NCBI GenBank assembly: GCA_027080125.1
Contig: JALWSW010000037.1
Span: 1 to 29,154 of the forward strand
Length of the DNA: 29,154 nucleotides
Source: Campylobacterales bacterium
Lineage (GTDB): Bacteria; Campylobacterota_A; Desulfurellia; JAADFJ01
Direction of reading: 5' to 3'
A model generated the notes under the pieces. The model was not told the DNA's origin and did not search any database. It saw nothing but the letters and a program-made list of their open reading frames with translations. The number at the start of each line of letters is the position of its first letter. The stretch's first letter is position 1. Shown in pieces: positions 1 through 8,506 of the stretch. Made by a program: the position numbers and the translations under genes.

Positions 1-1175
1 ATGATGCGGAGCATTTTTTTGATGGCTATATTGCAAATAAAGAGTATGCAATGAAAACGATTCTGGCTGCATCAGAAGCCGGAGCCGATACAATTGTTTT
101 GTGCGAGACAAACGGTGGCAGACTTCCGGATGAGGTTGGCAAAATTATTGAGGATGTAAAAAAAGCGATAAAGGTAAAAATCGGAATACATGCGCATAAT
201 GATTCCGAATGCGCTGTTGCAAACAGTCTTGTTGCAACCGAGCGCGGAGCAACCCATGTTCAGGGCACAATAAACGGATACGGGGAGCGTTGCGGAAATG
301 CAAATCTTTGTTCTATAATACCAGACTTAGAGCTGAAGATGGGCAAAAAATGTCTGGGTTTGGAGAATCTTAAGAAACTTTCATCGGTATCAAGAAAGGT
401 TGATGAGATATTGAATCTTCGCCATAACAATCATCTTCCGTTTGTCGGCAAAAGTGCGTTTGCTCATAAAGGCGGCGTTCATGTTTCGGCTATCCTGAAA
501 GACAGAAAAACATACGAGCATATTGATCCTTCGCTTGTGGGCAATAAACAGAGGGTTTTGATATCTGATCTTTCAGGTGCAAGCAATGTAGCGTATAAGG
601 CAAAGGAACTTGGACTTGACTTGCAAAAAAACACACCTGCAGCAAGAGAGGTTTTGGCAGAAATTAAGAAGAAGGAAAATTTGGGATACTATTTTGAATC
701 TGCTGACGCATCATTTATTATGATGGTAAAAAGAGCCTTGAATCAGGTGCCTGATTATTTCAGGCTTATAAGCTACAGAGTGCTCGATGAGAGAAGAGAG
801 AATGAGACTGCTCCGCTGGTCGAGGCTACGGTGAGGGTAAGCGTAAACGGAATAACCGCTCATACGGCGAGCCTTGGAAACGGTCCTGTGAGTGCATTCG
901 ATCAGGCTTTAAGGGCTGCGTTGAAGCAGTTTTATCCCACGCTTTCAGAATGCAGACTTACCGATTATAAGGTTAGAATTCTTGTTCCTACTGAGGGTGC
1001 GCAAGCATCCATAAGAGTTCTTATAACAACAAAAGATTCCGATTCAAGTTGGGAAACGGTCGGGGTATCGACCGATATTCTGGATGCAAGCAAGGATGCG
1101 ATTTGTGATTCGATAATATACAAACTTTTGAAAGATAAAATCAGGATAAAAAATGGTTCAGATACTTCCGTTTGA
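1..1175 (+). CDS. cimA: (R)-citramalate synthase, 3' part (5' end outside window)
   Basis: This enzyme condenses pyruvate with acetyl-CoA to (R)-citramalate, the threonine-independent route to 2-oxobutyrate and isoleucine. The reading frame is open to the left edge, with the first whole codon at base 3, and the residues before the ATG at 51 (AEHFFDGY) are conserved in the family, so that ATG is internal. Visible family motifs are ADTIVLCETNGG, the HAHND metal-binding stretch and QGTINGYGERCGNANLCSI, all typical of the CimA branch of the LeuA/HMGL-like family rather than of LeuA. The last ~130 residues form the LeuA-type allosteric dimer domain. The N-terminal substrate-binding part is missing because of the window edge. 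The stop lies 23 bases inside the start of accA, suggesting translational coupling. A LeuA-like 2-isopropylmalate synthase is the only realistic alternative. Confidence 0.9.
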   Translation, partial: DAEHFFDGYIANKEYAMKTILAASEAGADTIVLCETNGGRLPDEVGKIIEDVKKAIKVKIGIHAHNDSECAVANSLVATERGATHVQGTINGYGERCGNANLCSIIPDLELKMGKKCLGLENLKKLSSVSRKVDEILNLRHNNHLPFVGKSAFAHKGGVHVSAILKDRKTYEHIDPSLVGNKQRVLISDLSGASNVAYKAKELGLDLQKNTPAAREVLAEIKKKENLGYYFESADASFIMMVKRALNQVPDYFRLISYRVLDERRENETAPLVEATVRVSVNGITAHTASLGNGPVSAFDQALRAALKQFYPTLSECRLTDYKVRILVPTEGAQASIRVLITTKDSDSSWETVGVSTDILDASKDAICDSIIYKLLKDKIRIKNGSDTSV

Positions 1176-2100
1176 AGAGCCGATTGCCGAGCTTGATAAA
1201 AAGATTGCCGAGCTTGAAACGCTTAAAGGCAAATTTGATATAAACAGTGAGATTGAGATAATAAAAAGAAGACGCAATCAGTTGCTTGAAGAGTTATGCA
1301 GCAGCCTTACGCTTGCCGAGCGGATTCAGATTGCCAGACATCCGGGCAGACCGCATATCGACTTTTATATAGAGCAGCTTTTTAGCGATTTTACGGAGCT
1401 ATCAGGTGATCGTCTTTATAAGGAAGATAAGGCAATTGTTGCCGGAATCGGAAGATTTGAAGGGGAGCCGGTAGCGGTTATGGGACATAGAAAAGGAGAA
1501 TCTACAAAAGATAATCTGGATTGTAATTTTGCTATGGCACGTCCGGAAGGATACAGAAAAACGCAAAGAGTAATGAGTTTGGCAGAAAAATTCAGATTAC
1601 CGGTGATAAATTTTATCGATACACCGGGAGCATATCCGGGAATTGGAGCCGAAGAAAGAGGACAGGCAGAAGCTATAGCGAGCAATCTTTTTAAGATGTC
1701 TTCGCTTAAAACCCCAATATTTTCTATTATAACCGGCGAGGGCGGTTCCGGAGGCGCCCTGGCGCTTGCGGTAGCAGATAAGGTTGCGATGCTTTCTTAT
1801 TCGATATACGGGGTCATCTCTCCTGAAGGGTGCTCATCGATATTGTGGAGATCTGCCGAACATGCGCAAGAGGCTGCTAAGGCTATGAAGATAGCTGCCG
1901 AAGACCTGCTCAAACTTGGAATTATTGATGAAATTATACCGGAGCCGCTGGGTGGAGCTCATAGAGACAAACTTCAGACAGCAAAAAATATCGCTGTTTT
2001 TATCAGGGAATTTTTAAAAGAGAAAAAATCGTTGAAGGCTGAGAAAATAGTAAAAACAAGGTATGAAAAACTTCGCAGAATAGGTAGTAATCTGCTATGA
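1153..2100 (+). CDS. accA: Acetyl-CoA carboxylase carboxyltransferase subunit alpha
   Basis: AccA is the alpha subunit of the carboxyltransferase that, with AccD, moves CO2 from carboxybiotin to acetyl-CoA to make malonyl-CoA for fatty acid synthesis. The 315 residues match the usual length. The N-terminal helical segment (FEEPIAELDKKIAELE) is followed by the crotonase-fold core with RHPGRPHIDFYI, FIDTPGAYPGIGAEERGQ, GEGGSGGALAL and VISPEGCSSILW, all nearly identical to the family consensus, and by IPEPLGGAHRD near the C-terminus. The ATG at 1153 fits the start of the domain although it overlaps cimA by 23 bases. The stop overlaps the pheA start as ATGA. accD is not in this window. A core fatty acid gene inside an amino-acid run is unremarkable for compact genomes. 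Confidence 0.96.
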   Translation: MVQILPFEEPIAELDKKIAELETLKGKFDINSEIEIIKRRRNQLLEELCSSLTLAERIQIARHPGRPHIDFYIEQLFSDFTELSGDRLYKEDKAIVAGIGRFEGEPVAVMGHRKGESTKDNLDCNFAMARPEGYRKTQRVMSLAEKFRLPVINFIDTPGAYPGIGAEERGQAEAIASNLFKMSSLKTPIFSIITGEGGSGGALALAVADKVAMLSYSIYGVISPEGCSSILWRSAEHAQEAAKAMKIAAEDLLKLGIIDEIIPEPLGGAHRDKLQTAKNIAVFIREFLKEKKSLKAEKIVKTRYEKLRRIGSNLL

Positions 2101-3161
2101 AAAAGATAAGAGAGAAAATTAACGTTATTGATAAAAATATTGTCGAGCTGCTTGACAGACGAGCCGAACTGGTCAAAAAAATCAGCGAGGTTAAGAGGAA
2201 GGAGCGCTCTCCGGTGTTTGCCCCTGAGCGTGAAAAGGCTGTCTTTAGCAGAATAATGCAATTTTCAGAAGGGTTGTTTCCGTCTGAAAGCCTGAAGTTT
2301 ATTTTCAGAGAGATAATTTCGGCTTCCATCCTGCTTGAGGGCGCTATTAAGATATCTTATCTTGGACCGGAGGCAACATTTAGTCATGAGGCAGCTATAA
2401 GTCGGTTCGGATTAAGCGCAAAATATTTTCCATGCACTGATATAGAGCAGGTATTTTCTTCGGTCGAGTCTGACAGAACCGATTTGGGAGTCGTGCCTAT
2501 TGAGAATTCCACCGAAGGGGTAATAAACGACACTCTGGATCTTTTTCTTGATACAAAGGTCAGAATAGTTTCCGAGATAGTCTTGAATGTTCATCATCAT
2601 CTTTTAAGCAGAGAGAAATCGCTTTCTGATATCAACAAAATCTATTCTCACCCGTATGCCATTGCTCAATGCAAAAGATGGATAAAAAACAATATTGATG
2701 CGGAAATAATTGATGTGGCAAGCACAGCGAAAGCGGCTAAGCTTGCCTCGGAGCAAGAGTGTACCGCAGCTATTGCCTCCATTTCTGCAGCCGATATTTA
2801 TCATCTGAATCTTATTTCCTCAAACATTGAAGACAAAAAAAATAATGCCACGCGGTTTTTGGTTATAGGGAATTTTGAAGCCAAGCCGTCCGGGACAGAC
2901 AAGACATCGATACTGTTTTCTACAAAAAACAGGGTAGGGGCATTATACGATTCGCTTTCCATATTCTCCAGATGGGGAATTGATATGACCAGAATACTTT
3001 CAAGACCTAACCATAAGGACCCGTGGAGCTACATCTTTTATATCGATTGCGACGGTCATATAAACGACGAGAATGTAAAAAGAGCAATGAAAGAGCTTGA
3101 GATGCAATCGAGGATATTTAAACATCTTGGCTCATATCCGGTTCATAAAATAGAAAAATAA
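2097..3161 (+). CDS. pheA: Bifunctional chorismate mutase / prephenate dehydratase
   Basis: This protein converts chorismate to prephenate and then to phenylpyruvate, the committed route to phenylalanine. Three domains can be seen: an AroQ-type chorismate mutase of about residues 1-82 (KIREKINVIDKNIVELLDRR), prephenate dehydratase of about 85-262 (YLGPEATFSHEAA, VVPIENSTEGVINDTLDLF, and the catalytic TRF in NNATRFLVIG), and a C-terminal ACT domain of about 268-345 with the GAL motif (RVGALYDSL). The usual phenylalanine-binding ESRP of the ACT domain reads LSRP here, so feedback inhibition may differ; that is inference. Its length of 354 matches the short CM-PDT form of Deltaproteobacteria and Aquifex. 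It overlaps accA by four bases and hisC follows after 16 bases. Confidence 0.95.
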   Translation: MKKIREKINVIDKNIVELLDRRAELVKKISEVKRKERSPVFAPEREKAVFSRIMQFSEGLFPSESLKFIFREIISASILLEGAIKISYLGPEATFSHEAAISRFGLSAKYFPCTDIEQVFSSVESDRTDLGVVPIENSTEGVINDTLDLFLDTKVRIVSEIVLNVHHHLLSREKSLSDINKIYSHPYAIAQCKRWIKNNIDAEIIDVASTAKAAKLASEQECTAAIASISAADIYHLNLISSNIEDKKNNATRFLVIGNFEAKPSGTDKTSILFSTKNRVGALYDSLSIFSRWGIDMTRILSRPNHKDPWSYIFYIDCDGHINDENVKRAMKELEMQSRIFKHLGSYPVHKIEK

Positions 3162-3177
3162 AAAGAGGGGTTGTTTT

Positions 3178-4278
3178 ATGGTAAAGGTAAAAGAATGGGT
3201 CAAAAATCTTGTTACATATAAGCCTGGCAAACCGATTGAGTATGTTGCAAAAGAGATCGGAATAGAGGCTGAGGAAATTGTAAAGCTTGCATCCAATGAG
3301 AACAGTATGGGCGCATCACCAGCAGCAGTTGCGGCAATTAGGAATAATATCGATTCGATTTATAAATATCCTGATGGTTCAAGCTATGATTTGATAAACA
3401 AACTTGCCGGAAAATATCTGATTTCGTCGGAGCAAATTGTGGTGGGTAACGGTTCTGATGAGATAATCAATCTTATCTATTCGGCATTCTGTGAAAAAGG
3501 TGATAAGGCGATTATGGCGTTTCCGTCGTTTGCTGAATATCTACTCATAGGAATGGCTCACAGGTCTAATGTTGTTAAGGTGCCTCTTGTAGATTTTAAG
3601 ATAGATTTAGCCGGTATAAAAGAAGCAATAGATGGGAATACAAGAATTGTTTTTTTAAACTCCCCCAATAATCCTACCGGCACTATCATTGAACAAAAAG
3701 AGTTGGAAGCTTTTATGAAGGCTGTACCGGATGATATTCTTGTTGTCCTGGATGAGGCATATTATGAATATGCAACAGGCAAGCCCGGTTTTCCCGAATC
3801 GGTGGAATTTATAAAGCGGTTTGATAATCTTCTGATACTGAGAACCTTTTCCAAGGCATACGGACTTGCGGGATTGAGAATCGGTTATGGTATGGGAAGC
3901 AGTGAGATCATTGATGCGATCAATAAGGTAAGACAGCCGTTTAATGTCAACAGAGTCGCTCAGATTGCAGCTGGTGCCGCTCTTGAGGATACGAAATTTA
4001 TATCTGAAACCAGGACAATGAACGAAACCGGAATGAATTATCTTAAGTCTGAATTAAAAGATATTGGTGTCGAATATGTGGAAAGTTACGCAAACTTTTT
4101 ATTGATAGATCTTAAAACCGATGCAGACAGCGTATCTGATAAGCTTTTGAAAAGGGGAGTTATTGTAAGAAGTATGTCCGGGTATGGTTTAAAAGAGTTT
4201 GTTAGGGTAACGGTTGGAAATGAATCTGAAAACAGGAAATTTGTAGCTGCTCTGAAGTCTGTAATGAATGAGGTATAA
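3178..4278 (+). CDS. hisC: Histidinol-phosphate / aromatic aminotransferase (PLP fold type I)
   Basis: This is a class I/II pyridoxal-phosphate aminotransferase of the HisC family. HisC transaminates imidazole-acetol phosphate in histidine synthesis, and many HisC proteins also act on aromatic keto acids. The 366 residues contain KLASNEN, the SPNNPTG motif, DEAYYEYA, and the PLP-lysine motif TFSKAYGLAGLRIGYG at about residue 225. A good Shine-Dalgarno (AGAGGGG) lies upstream of the ATG. It sits between pheA and aroF, and no other his gene is nearby, so a main role in the last step of phenylalanine/tyrosine synthesis is plausible. Sequence alone does not separate the two activities. The stop is directly followed by the aroF start. 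Confidence 0.92.
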   Translation: MVKVKEWVKNLVTYKPGKPIEYVAKEIGIEAEEIVKLASNENSMGASPAAVAAIRNNIDSIYKYPDGSSYDLINKLAGKYLISSEQIVVGNGSDEIINLIYSAFCEKGDKAIMAFPSFAEYLLIGMAHRSNVVKVPLVDFKIDLAGIKEAIDGNTRIVFLNSPNNPTGTIIEQKELEAFMKAVPDDILVVLDEAYYEYATGKPGFPESVEFIKRFDNLLILRTFSKAYGLAGLRIGYGMGSSEIIDAINKVRQPFNVNRVAQIAAGAALEDTKFISETRTMNETGMNYLKSELKDIGVEYVESYANFLLIDLKTDADSVSDKLLKRGVIVRSMSGYGLKEFVRVTVGNESENRKFVAALKSVMNEV

Positions 4279-5295
4279 ATGATGATTATCGTAATGAAAC
4301 GCAGTGCAACCAAAGAGCAGGTTGACGCTTTAGTAAAAAGGATACAGAAATGGGGATTTGAAACTCATCTTTCCGAGGGTGAGAACAAAACCATAATCGG
4401 TGTAATAGGCAGGGGTGAAACGCTTCAGAGCAGGGCGTTTCTTGCGTTTGAAGGCGTTGAGAATGTTATGCAGGTCAACAAGCCTTACAAACTTGTTAGC
4501 AAGGAGTTCCATCCGAACAACACGGTTATAAATGTTAAAGGAATTGAGATAGGCGGCAAAAAGATAGTTGTAATGGCTGGACCATGTTCGGTTGAAAACA
4601 GCGCAACTGTTATGAAAGTTGCCCAAGCGGTTTCTTCAGACGGGGCAACAGTGTTAAGAGGCGGGGCTTTCAAACCGAGAACAAGCCCATATTCTTTTCA
4701 GGGTCTTGGAGAAGAGGGCTTGAAGATTCTTAAAGAATCTGCCGATTCTGTCGGAATGGCTGTGATAACAGAGGTTATGGATGTAAGAGATGTGGAGCTT
4801 GTCGGAAGATACACCGATATATTTCAGATAGGAGCCCGCAACATGGCAAATTTTAGCCTTCTTAAAGAGGTTGGAAAGGCAAGAAAACCTGTAATGCTCA
4901 AGCGCGGCATGGCTGCTACGCTTCAGGAGTTTCTGCTTGCTGCCGAATATATAATGAACGAGGGCAATGAAGAGGTAATCCTATGTGAAAGAGGCATAAG
5001 AACTTATGAGCAATACACGAGAAATACGTTGGATCTTGCCATTGTTCCTGCTATAAAGGAGCTTTCTCATCTGCCTATTATAGTTGATCCTTCGCATGCA
5101 ACCGGCAGAAAGCAGCTTGTTTTGCCTATGGCTCTTGCTGCGGTAGCTGCAGGAGCAGATGGTATTATGGTTGAGGTTCATCCGAATCCTGCCGAGGCGC
5201 TTTCTGATGGAGCCCAAGCTCTTCTTCCATCTGATTTTAGCGCTATGATGGAGGCAATCAGAATAATATCCAAGGCAGTGGACAGAACAGTCTAG
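4279..5295 (+). CDS. aroF: 3-deoxy-7-phosphoheptulonate (DAHP) synthase, type I-beta with N-terminal regulatory domain
   Basis: The enzyme joins phosphoenolpyruvate and erythrose 4-phosphate in the first step of the shikimate pathway. Residues 1-70 form the ferredoxin-like regulatory domain seen in Thermotoga maritima DAHP synthase, where it gives feedback inhibition by tyrosine or phenylalanine. The TIM-barrel from about residue 90 shows AGPCSVE (metal-binding Cys), GGAFKPRTSPYSFQGLG, QIGARNMANFSLL, KRGMAATLQEFL, ILCERGIRTYE and IVDPSHATGRK. The start codon abuts the hisC stop, with GAGG at 4270-4273 as ribosome binding site; a second in-frame ATG follows at once. Next to pheA and tyrA, the enzyme supplies chorismate for both pathways. 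Confidence 0.95.
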   Translation: MMIIVMKRSATKEQVDALVKRIQKWGFETHLSEGENKTIIGVIGRGETLQSRAFLAFEGVENVMQVNKPYKLVSKEFHPNNTVINVKGIEIGGKKIVVMAGPCSVENSATVMKVAQAVSSDGATVLRGGAFKPRTSPYSFQGLGEEGLKILKESADSVGMAVITEVMDVRDVELVGRYTDIFQIGARNMANFSLLKEVGKARKPVMLKRGMAATLQEFLLAAEYIMNEGNEEVILCERGIRTYEQYTRNTLDLAIVPAIKELSHLPIIVDPSHATGRKQLVLPMALAAVAAGADGIMVEVHPNPAEALSDGAQALLPSDFSAMMEAIRIISKAVDRTV

Positions 5296-5298
5296 CAA

Positions 5299-6732
5299 GT
5301 GTTTTCCAAAATTTTTATAGTCGGGCTGGGGCTTATTGGCGGCTCATTGGCTGCTGATATAAGAAGTCATGGTATTGCCAGGCAGATAATCGGATATGAC
5401 AACAATAAAGACAATCTTGAAACTGCCGAAAAGCTTGGTCTTATTGACAAACCTTCAACCCTTAAAGAGGGCGCTTGCTGTGAGTTGATAATCTTGTCGG
5501 TGCCTGTTTCTCAAATACCTCCGGTTTATGAAAAGATATCGCCATATCTCGGCAGAAAAAGCATCGTTATAGACACCGGAAGCGTAAAAGGTTATGTGAT
5601 AAAGCAGATTACCAATATAAAAAACAGTGAGCGATTTGTTCCTTGCCACCCTATTGCAGGCACCGAAAATAATGGTCCTGCAGCGGCAAAGAGGGGATTG
5701 TTTAAAGGCAAGAATGTTATAATCACCTCTGATAGAGGAAATGAATCGGTTCAAAAGATAGCGAAGTTCTGGAGATTAGTAGGTGCAAATGTTGTCTTTA
5801 TGAATGCAAATAAGCATGACGAAATTTTTGCCACTGTAAGCCATCTGCCGCATTTTGTTGCCTATAGTCTTGTCGATTCGGTGCTTGTTGATGGCAATTT
5901 GCCCGAATATATCGGGGGAGGGCTGGCTGATTATACCAGAATTGCCGCAAGCTCACCGGCGATGTGGAGCGATATTTTTATCTATAACAAACAGAATCTG
6001 CTTAAGGCTGTTGGAAAATATGAGAGTAGCCTGAAGCGGTTAAAAAATTGTATAATCGCCGGGAATGGTGTTACCCGGTTTCTCTCTGCGGTTCAAAAGG
6101 CAAAATTGGCAAGTAAAAAAAACGCTCAAATCATTATTGCTGTTGACGGACCATCGGGAGTAGGCAAAAGCAGCATAGCTCAGCATATAGCGAATGAACT
6201 TAATTTTTTCTATATTGATAGCGGCGCTTTATATAGGGCGCTTGCGGTTATAGACCGGTTTGATGAGAGCAAGCTTGAGTTTATAAGGCAGGATGGAAAA
6301 TGGTTGCTTTGTTATAATGGATCAAATATCGAAAAAAAAATACGCACTGAAAAAGCCGCCGCTGCAGCAAGCAAGATTGCCAGGGAGATAAAGACAAGAG
6401 AAAAGGTAAACAACATAATATATTCAATGGTTGGAGAAAATTCTGCTGTTGTTGAGGGAAGAGACGCGGGAACGGCAATATTTCCGAATGCTGATCTGAA
6501 GCTGTTTTTGGATGCACCGCTTGTGCTGCGTGCCGAAAGAAGGATGAAAGATGATAAAGCTGCGACTGCCCAACAGATAAATGCCAGAGACAGACAGGAT
6601 AAATCCAGAGCCATTAGCCCGCTTCGGGCAGCATCTGATGCAATTTATCTGGATACTTCGGCAAGCTATGATACGGTTGTAAGGATGGTTGATTCTGTAA
6701 TTCGCAATGTTCTTAAAATATCAATCAGCTAA
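5299..6732 (+). CDS. tyrA-cmk: Fused prephenate dehydrogenase - cytidylate kinase (TyrA-Cmk)
   Basis: A single 477-residue frame joins two enzymes. Residues 1 to about 270 are a TyrA-type prephenate dehydrogenase: the NAD-binding Rossmann motif GLGLIGGSLA at the N-terminus, HPIAGTENNGP, and ATVSHLPHFVAYSLVD with the substrate-binding His. Residues from about 276 are a CMP/dCMP kinase: the P-loop AVDGPSGVGKSS, YIDSGALYRALA, VEGRDAGTAIFPNA with KLFLDAP, and ARDRQDKSRAISPL. The Cmk half is about 200 residues, slightly short of the usual 220. The start is GTG with no clear Shine-Dalgarno, three bases after the aroF stop. No stop or obvious frameshift lies at the junction. In related gene orders aroA often stands between tyrA and cmk and it is absent here. 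Both halves keep their key motifs, so both activities are expected. Confidence 0.9.
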   Translation: MFSKIFIVGLGLIGGSLAADIRSHGIARQIIGYDNNKDNLETAEKLGLIDKPSTLKEGACCELIILSVPVSQIPPVYEKISPYLGRKSIVIDTGSVKGYVIKQITNIKNSERFVPCHPIAGTENNGPAAAKRGLFKGKNVIITSDRGNESVQKIAKFWRLVGANVVFMNANKHDEIFATVSHLPHFVAYSLVDSVLVDGNLPEYIGGGLADYTRIAASSPAMWSDIFIYNKQNLLKAVGKYESSLKRLKNCIIAGNGVTRFLSAVQKAKLASKKNAQIIIAVDGPSGVGKSSIAQHIANELNFFYIDSGALYRALAVIDRFDESKLEFIRQDGKWLLCYNGSNIEKKIRTEKAAAAASKIAREIKTREKVNNIIYSMVGENSAVVEGRDAGTAIFPNADLKLFLDAPLVLRAERRMKDDKAATAQQINARDRQDKSRAISPLRAASDAIYLDTSASYDTVVRMVDSVIRNVLKISIS

Positions 6733-7604
6733 TGAGGCTTATACTTTCAAATAGAATTGGCTTTTGCTATGGAGTAAAAAGAGCCGTTGGCATTGTTGAT
6801 GAGATTTCCTCCAAATACAAGGTAAAAACGTTTGGTCCGCTCATTCATAATCCTCAGATGATAGATAGATTAAGAAAGAAGGGCGTTCAGACAACCGATG
6901 CAATAGATAATTCGGTGGAAAATGATTGCAAAATTGTTATAAGGTCACACGGGGTGGGTCCTGATATATACACACTGCTGGATAAAAACCGAATTGATTA
7001 TGTTGATGCAACCTGTCCGTTTGTCAAAAACGCTCAAAATTTTGTCAATCGTAAAAACAGAGAGAATGCAACGGTTTTAATTTTTGGCGACAGGCATCAT
7101 CCTGAGGTTGGTGCTGTAATGGCATATGCGAAAGATGTGATAGTTGCGGAATCGATAGAAGAGGTTAGGGCGTTGAAGCATTTTAAAAAATTAGCCGTGG
7201 TTTCTCAAACAACCCAATCAAAAAAGCTGTTCCGTCAGGCGATAATGATATTGCTTGATAAAGCCGATGAGTTGGATATCTACAATTCGATATGCGGAGC
7301 AACGGAAAGTCGTCAGGCAGAAGCGGAAAAGCTGTCTCAGAAGGTCGATGTAATGTTGGTTGTAGGCGGAAAAAACAGCGCTAATACAAGGAGACTTTTA
7401 ACGGTATGCAGAAACTATTGTGATAGGTGTTATCATATCGAAACATTTCGTGAAATAAAATCGGACTGGTTTTCGCAAGATAGCACAATAGGGCTTGTTA
7501 CCGGCGCATCGACACCTGATTTTATAGTTGATGAGATAATAGAACAGATGAAAGAAAAGTTTGACCCCAATATTTTGGTAGAAAGCATAGATGACGGGCT
7601 TTAA
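6732..7604 (+). CDS. ispH: 4-hydroxy-3-methylbut-2-enyl diphosphate reductase
   Basis: IspH performs the last step of the MEP isoprenoid pathway, reducing HMBPP to IPP and DMAPP with an iron-sulfur cluster. The three cluster cysteines are visible at residues 12 (GFCYGVKRAV), 95 (DATCPFVK) and 188 (SICGATESRQ). Substrate-binding histidines are in IHNPQ, RSHGVGPD and GDRHHPEV, and SQTTQS, GGKNSANTRRL and TGASTPDFIVDEII complete the signature. The 290 residues are the standard length, without the S1-domain extension seen in some phyla. The ATG overlaps the tyrA-cmk stop by one base (TAATG). Placement directly after cmk is a common bacterial order. Confidence 0.97.
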   Translation: MRLILSNRIGFCYGVKRAVGIVDEISSKYKVKTFGPLIHNPQMIDRLRKKGVQTTDAIDNSVENDCKIVIRSHGVGPDIYTLLDKNRIDYVDATCPFVKNAQNFVNRKNRENATVLIFGDRHHPEVGAVMAYAKDVIVAESIEEVRALKHFKKLAVVSQTTQSKKLFRQAIMILLDKADELDIYNSICGATESRQAEAEKLSQKVDVMLVVGGKNSANTRRLLTVCRNYCDRCYHIETFREIKSDWFSQDSTIGLVTGASTPDFIVDEIIEQMKEKFDPNILVESIDDGL

Positions 7605-8505
7605 AGGTTCTATCGGAATCGTAAGAAATTTCGACAGCGATATCTTGAAAAAGCCGATGGCAGTGGCGTTCGGAAGTTTTGACGGTGTTCATATAGGTCA
7701 TCAGAAGGTGCTTTCTATGGCATATGAGATTGCAAGGAAAAAATCGCTTATTCCCGCGGTTTTTATCTTCTGGCCTCATCCGAGATTTTTGTTAAAGCCA
7801 AGACTTCCTTTTATCATTTCCGGTTTCAGGGACCAGATAGAAGCATTCGAAAGATCGGGGATAAAGATTGTTCTGATTAACAGGTTTGATGAAACGATAA
7901 GAGATATGAGCTACCATGATTTCATCAGGTATATTCTTAAGAATATAAATATAAAGCATGCTGTAGTCGGTTATGATTACACATTCGGAAAAGACGCTCA
8001 AGGCGATACGGGAAAACTTAAGACTTTAGGCAAAATGTATCGATTCGGCGTCTCTGTGGTTGAACCTGTCAGTATTGAAGGCGAAACAGTAAGCAGTTCA
8101 AAAATAAGGCGATATCTTATCTCAGGAGATATGGAAAAAGCCTCAAGAATGCTTGGCAGAAACTATTCGGTTACTGCCAGAGTGCAAAGAGGCAATGGAC
8201 GAGGTTCAAAGATAGGTATTCCTACTATAAACCTCTATCCGAAAATCGGTTTGCCTTCAGACGGAGTGTATTGCGGTAACGCATTTACAAAATATGGAAG
8301 GTATAAAGCAGCGATTAATATCGGAAACAATCCGACCTTTGGAGACAGGCATCATATAGAAGCTCACCTTATAAATTTTAGCGGAGAGTTGACCGGAACG
8401 GTTGTAAGATTAGAGTTTGAGCGCTATATTAGAGGTGAGATACGCTTTGCTGATGCAGATGAGCTTGTATCGCATATAATAGATGACATAAAACGATGCA
8501 GGTAA
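7591..8505 (+). CDS. ribF: Bifunctional riboflavin kinase / FAD synthetase
   Basis: RibF phosphorylates riboflavin to FMN and adenylylates FMN to FAD. The N-terminal FAD synthetase domain (about 15-180) shows AFGSFDGVHIGHQ with the nucleotidyltransferase HxGH motif, VVGYDYTFGKDAQG and SSSKIRRYL. The C-terminal riboflavin kinase domain (about 182-304) has RGNGRGSKIGIPTINL, NIGNNPTFG and EAHLINF. Total length of 304 is typical. The chosen ATG overlaps ispH by 14 bases and has only a weak Shine-Dalgarno, but a later start would leave little sequence before the conserved FGSFDG strand. It is probably coupled to ispH translation. Confidence 0.95.
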   Translation: MTGFKGSIGIVRNFDSDILKKPMAVAFGSFDGVHIGHQKVLSMAYEIARKKSLIPAVFIFWPHPRFLLKPRLPFIISGFRDQIEAFERSGIKIVLINRFDETIRDMSYHDFIRYILKNINIKHAVVGYDYTFGKDAQGDTGKLKTLGKMYRFGVSVVEPVSIEGETVSSSKIRRYLISGDMEKASRMLGRNYSVTARVQRGNGRGSKIGIPTINLYPKIGLPSDGVYCGNAFTKYGRYKAAINIGNNPTFGDRHHIEAHLINFSGELTGTVVRLEFERYIRGEIRFADADELVSHIIDDIKRCR

Positions 8506-8506
8506 A

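Noticed and set aside
51..53. ATG at 51 as start of a 374-residue cimA.
   Set aside because: Upstream in-frame codons encode the conserved AEHFFDGY stretch, so the gene is cut by the window edge rather than starting here.
2003..2329. 108-codon open frame on the - strand across the accA-pheA junction.
   Set aside because: It is antisense to two conserved genes and its hydrophobic sequence is what the complementary frame of such codons gives.
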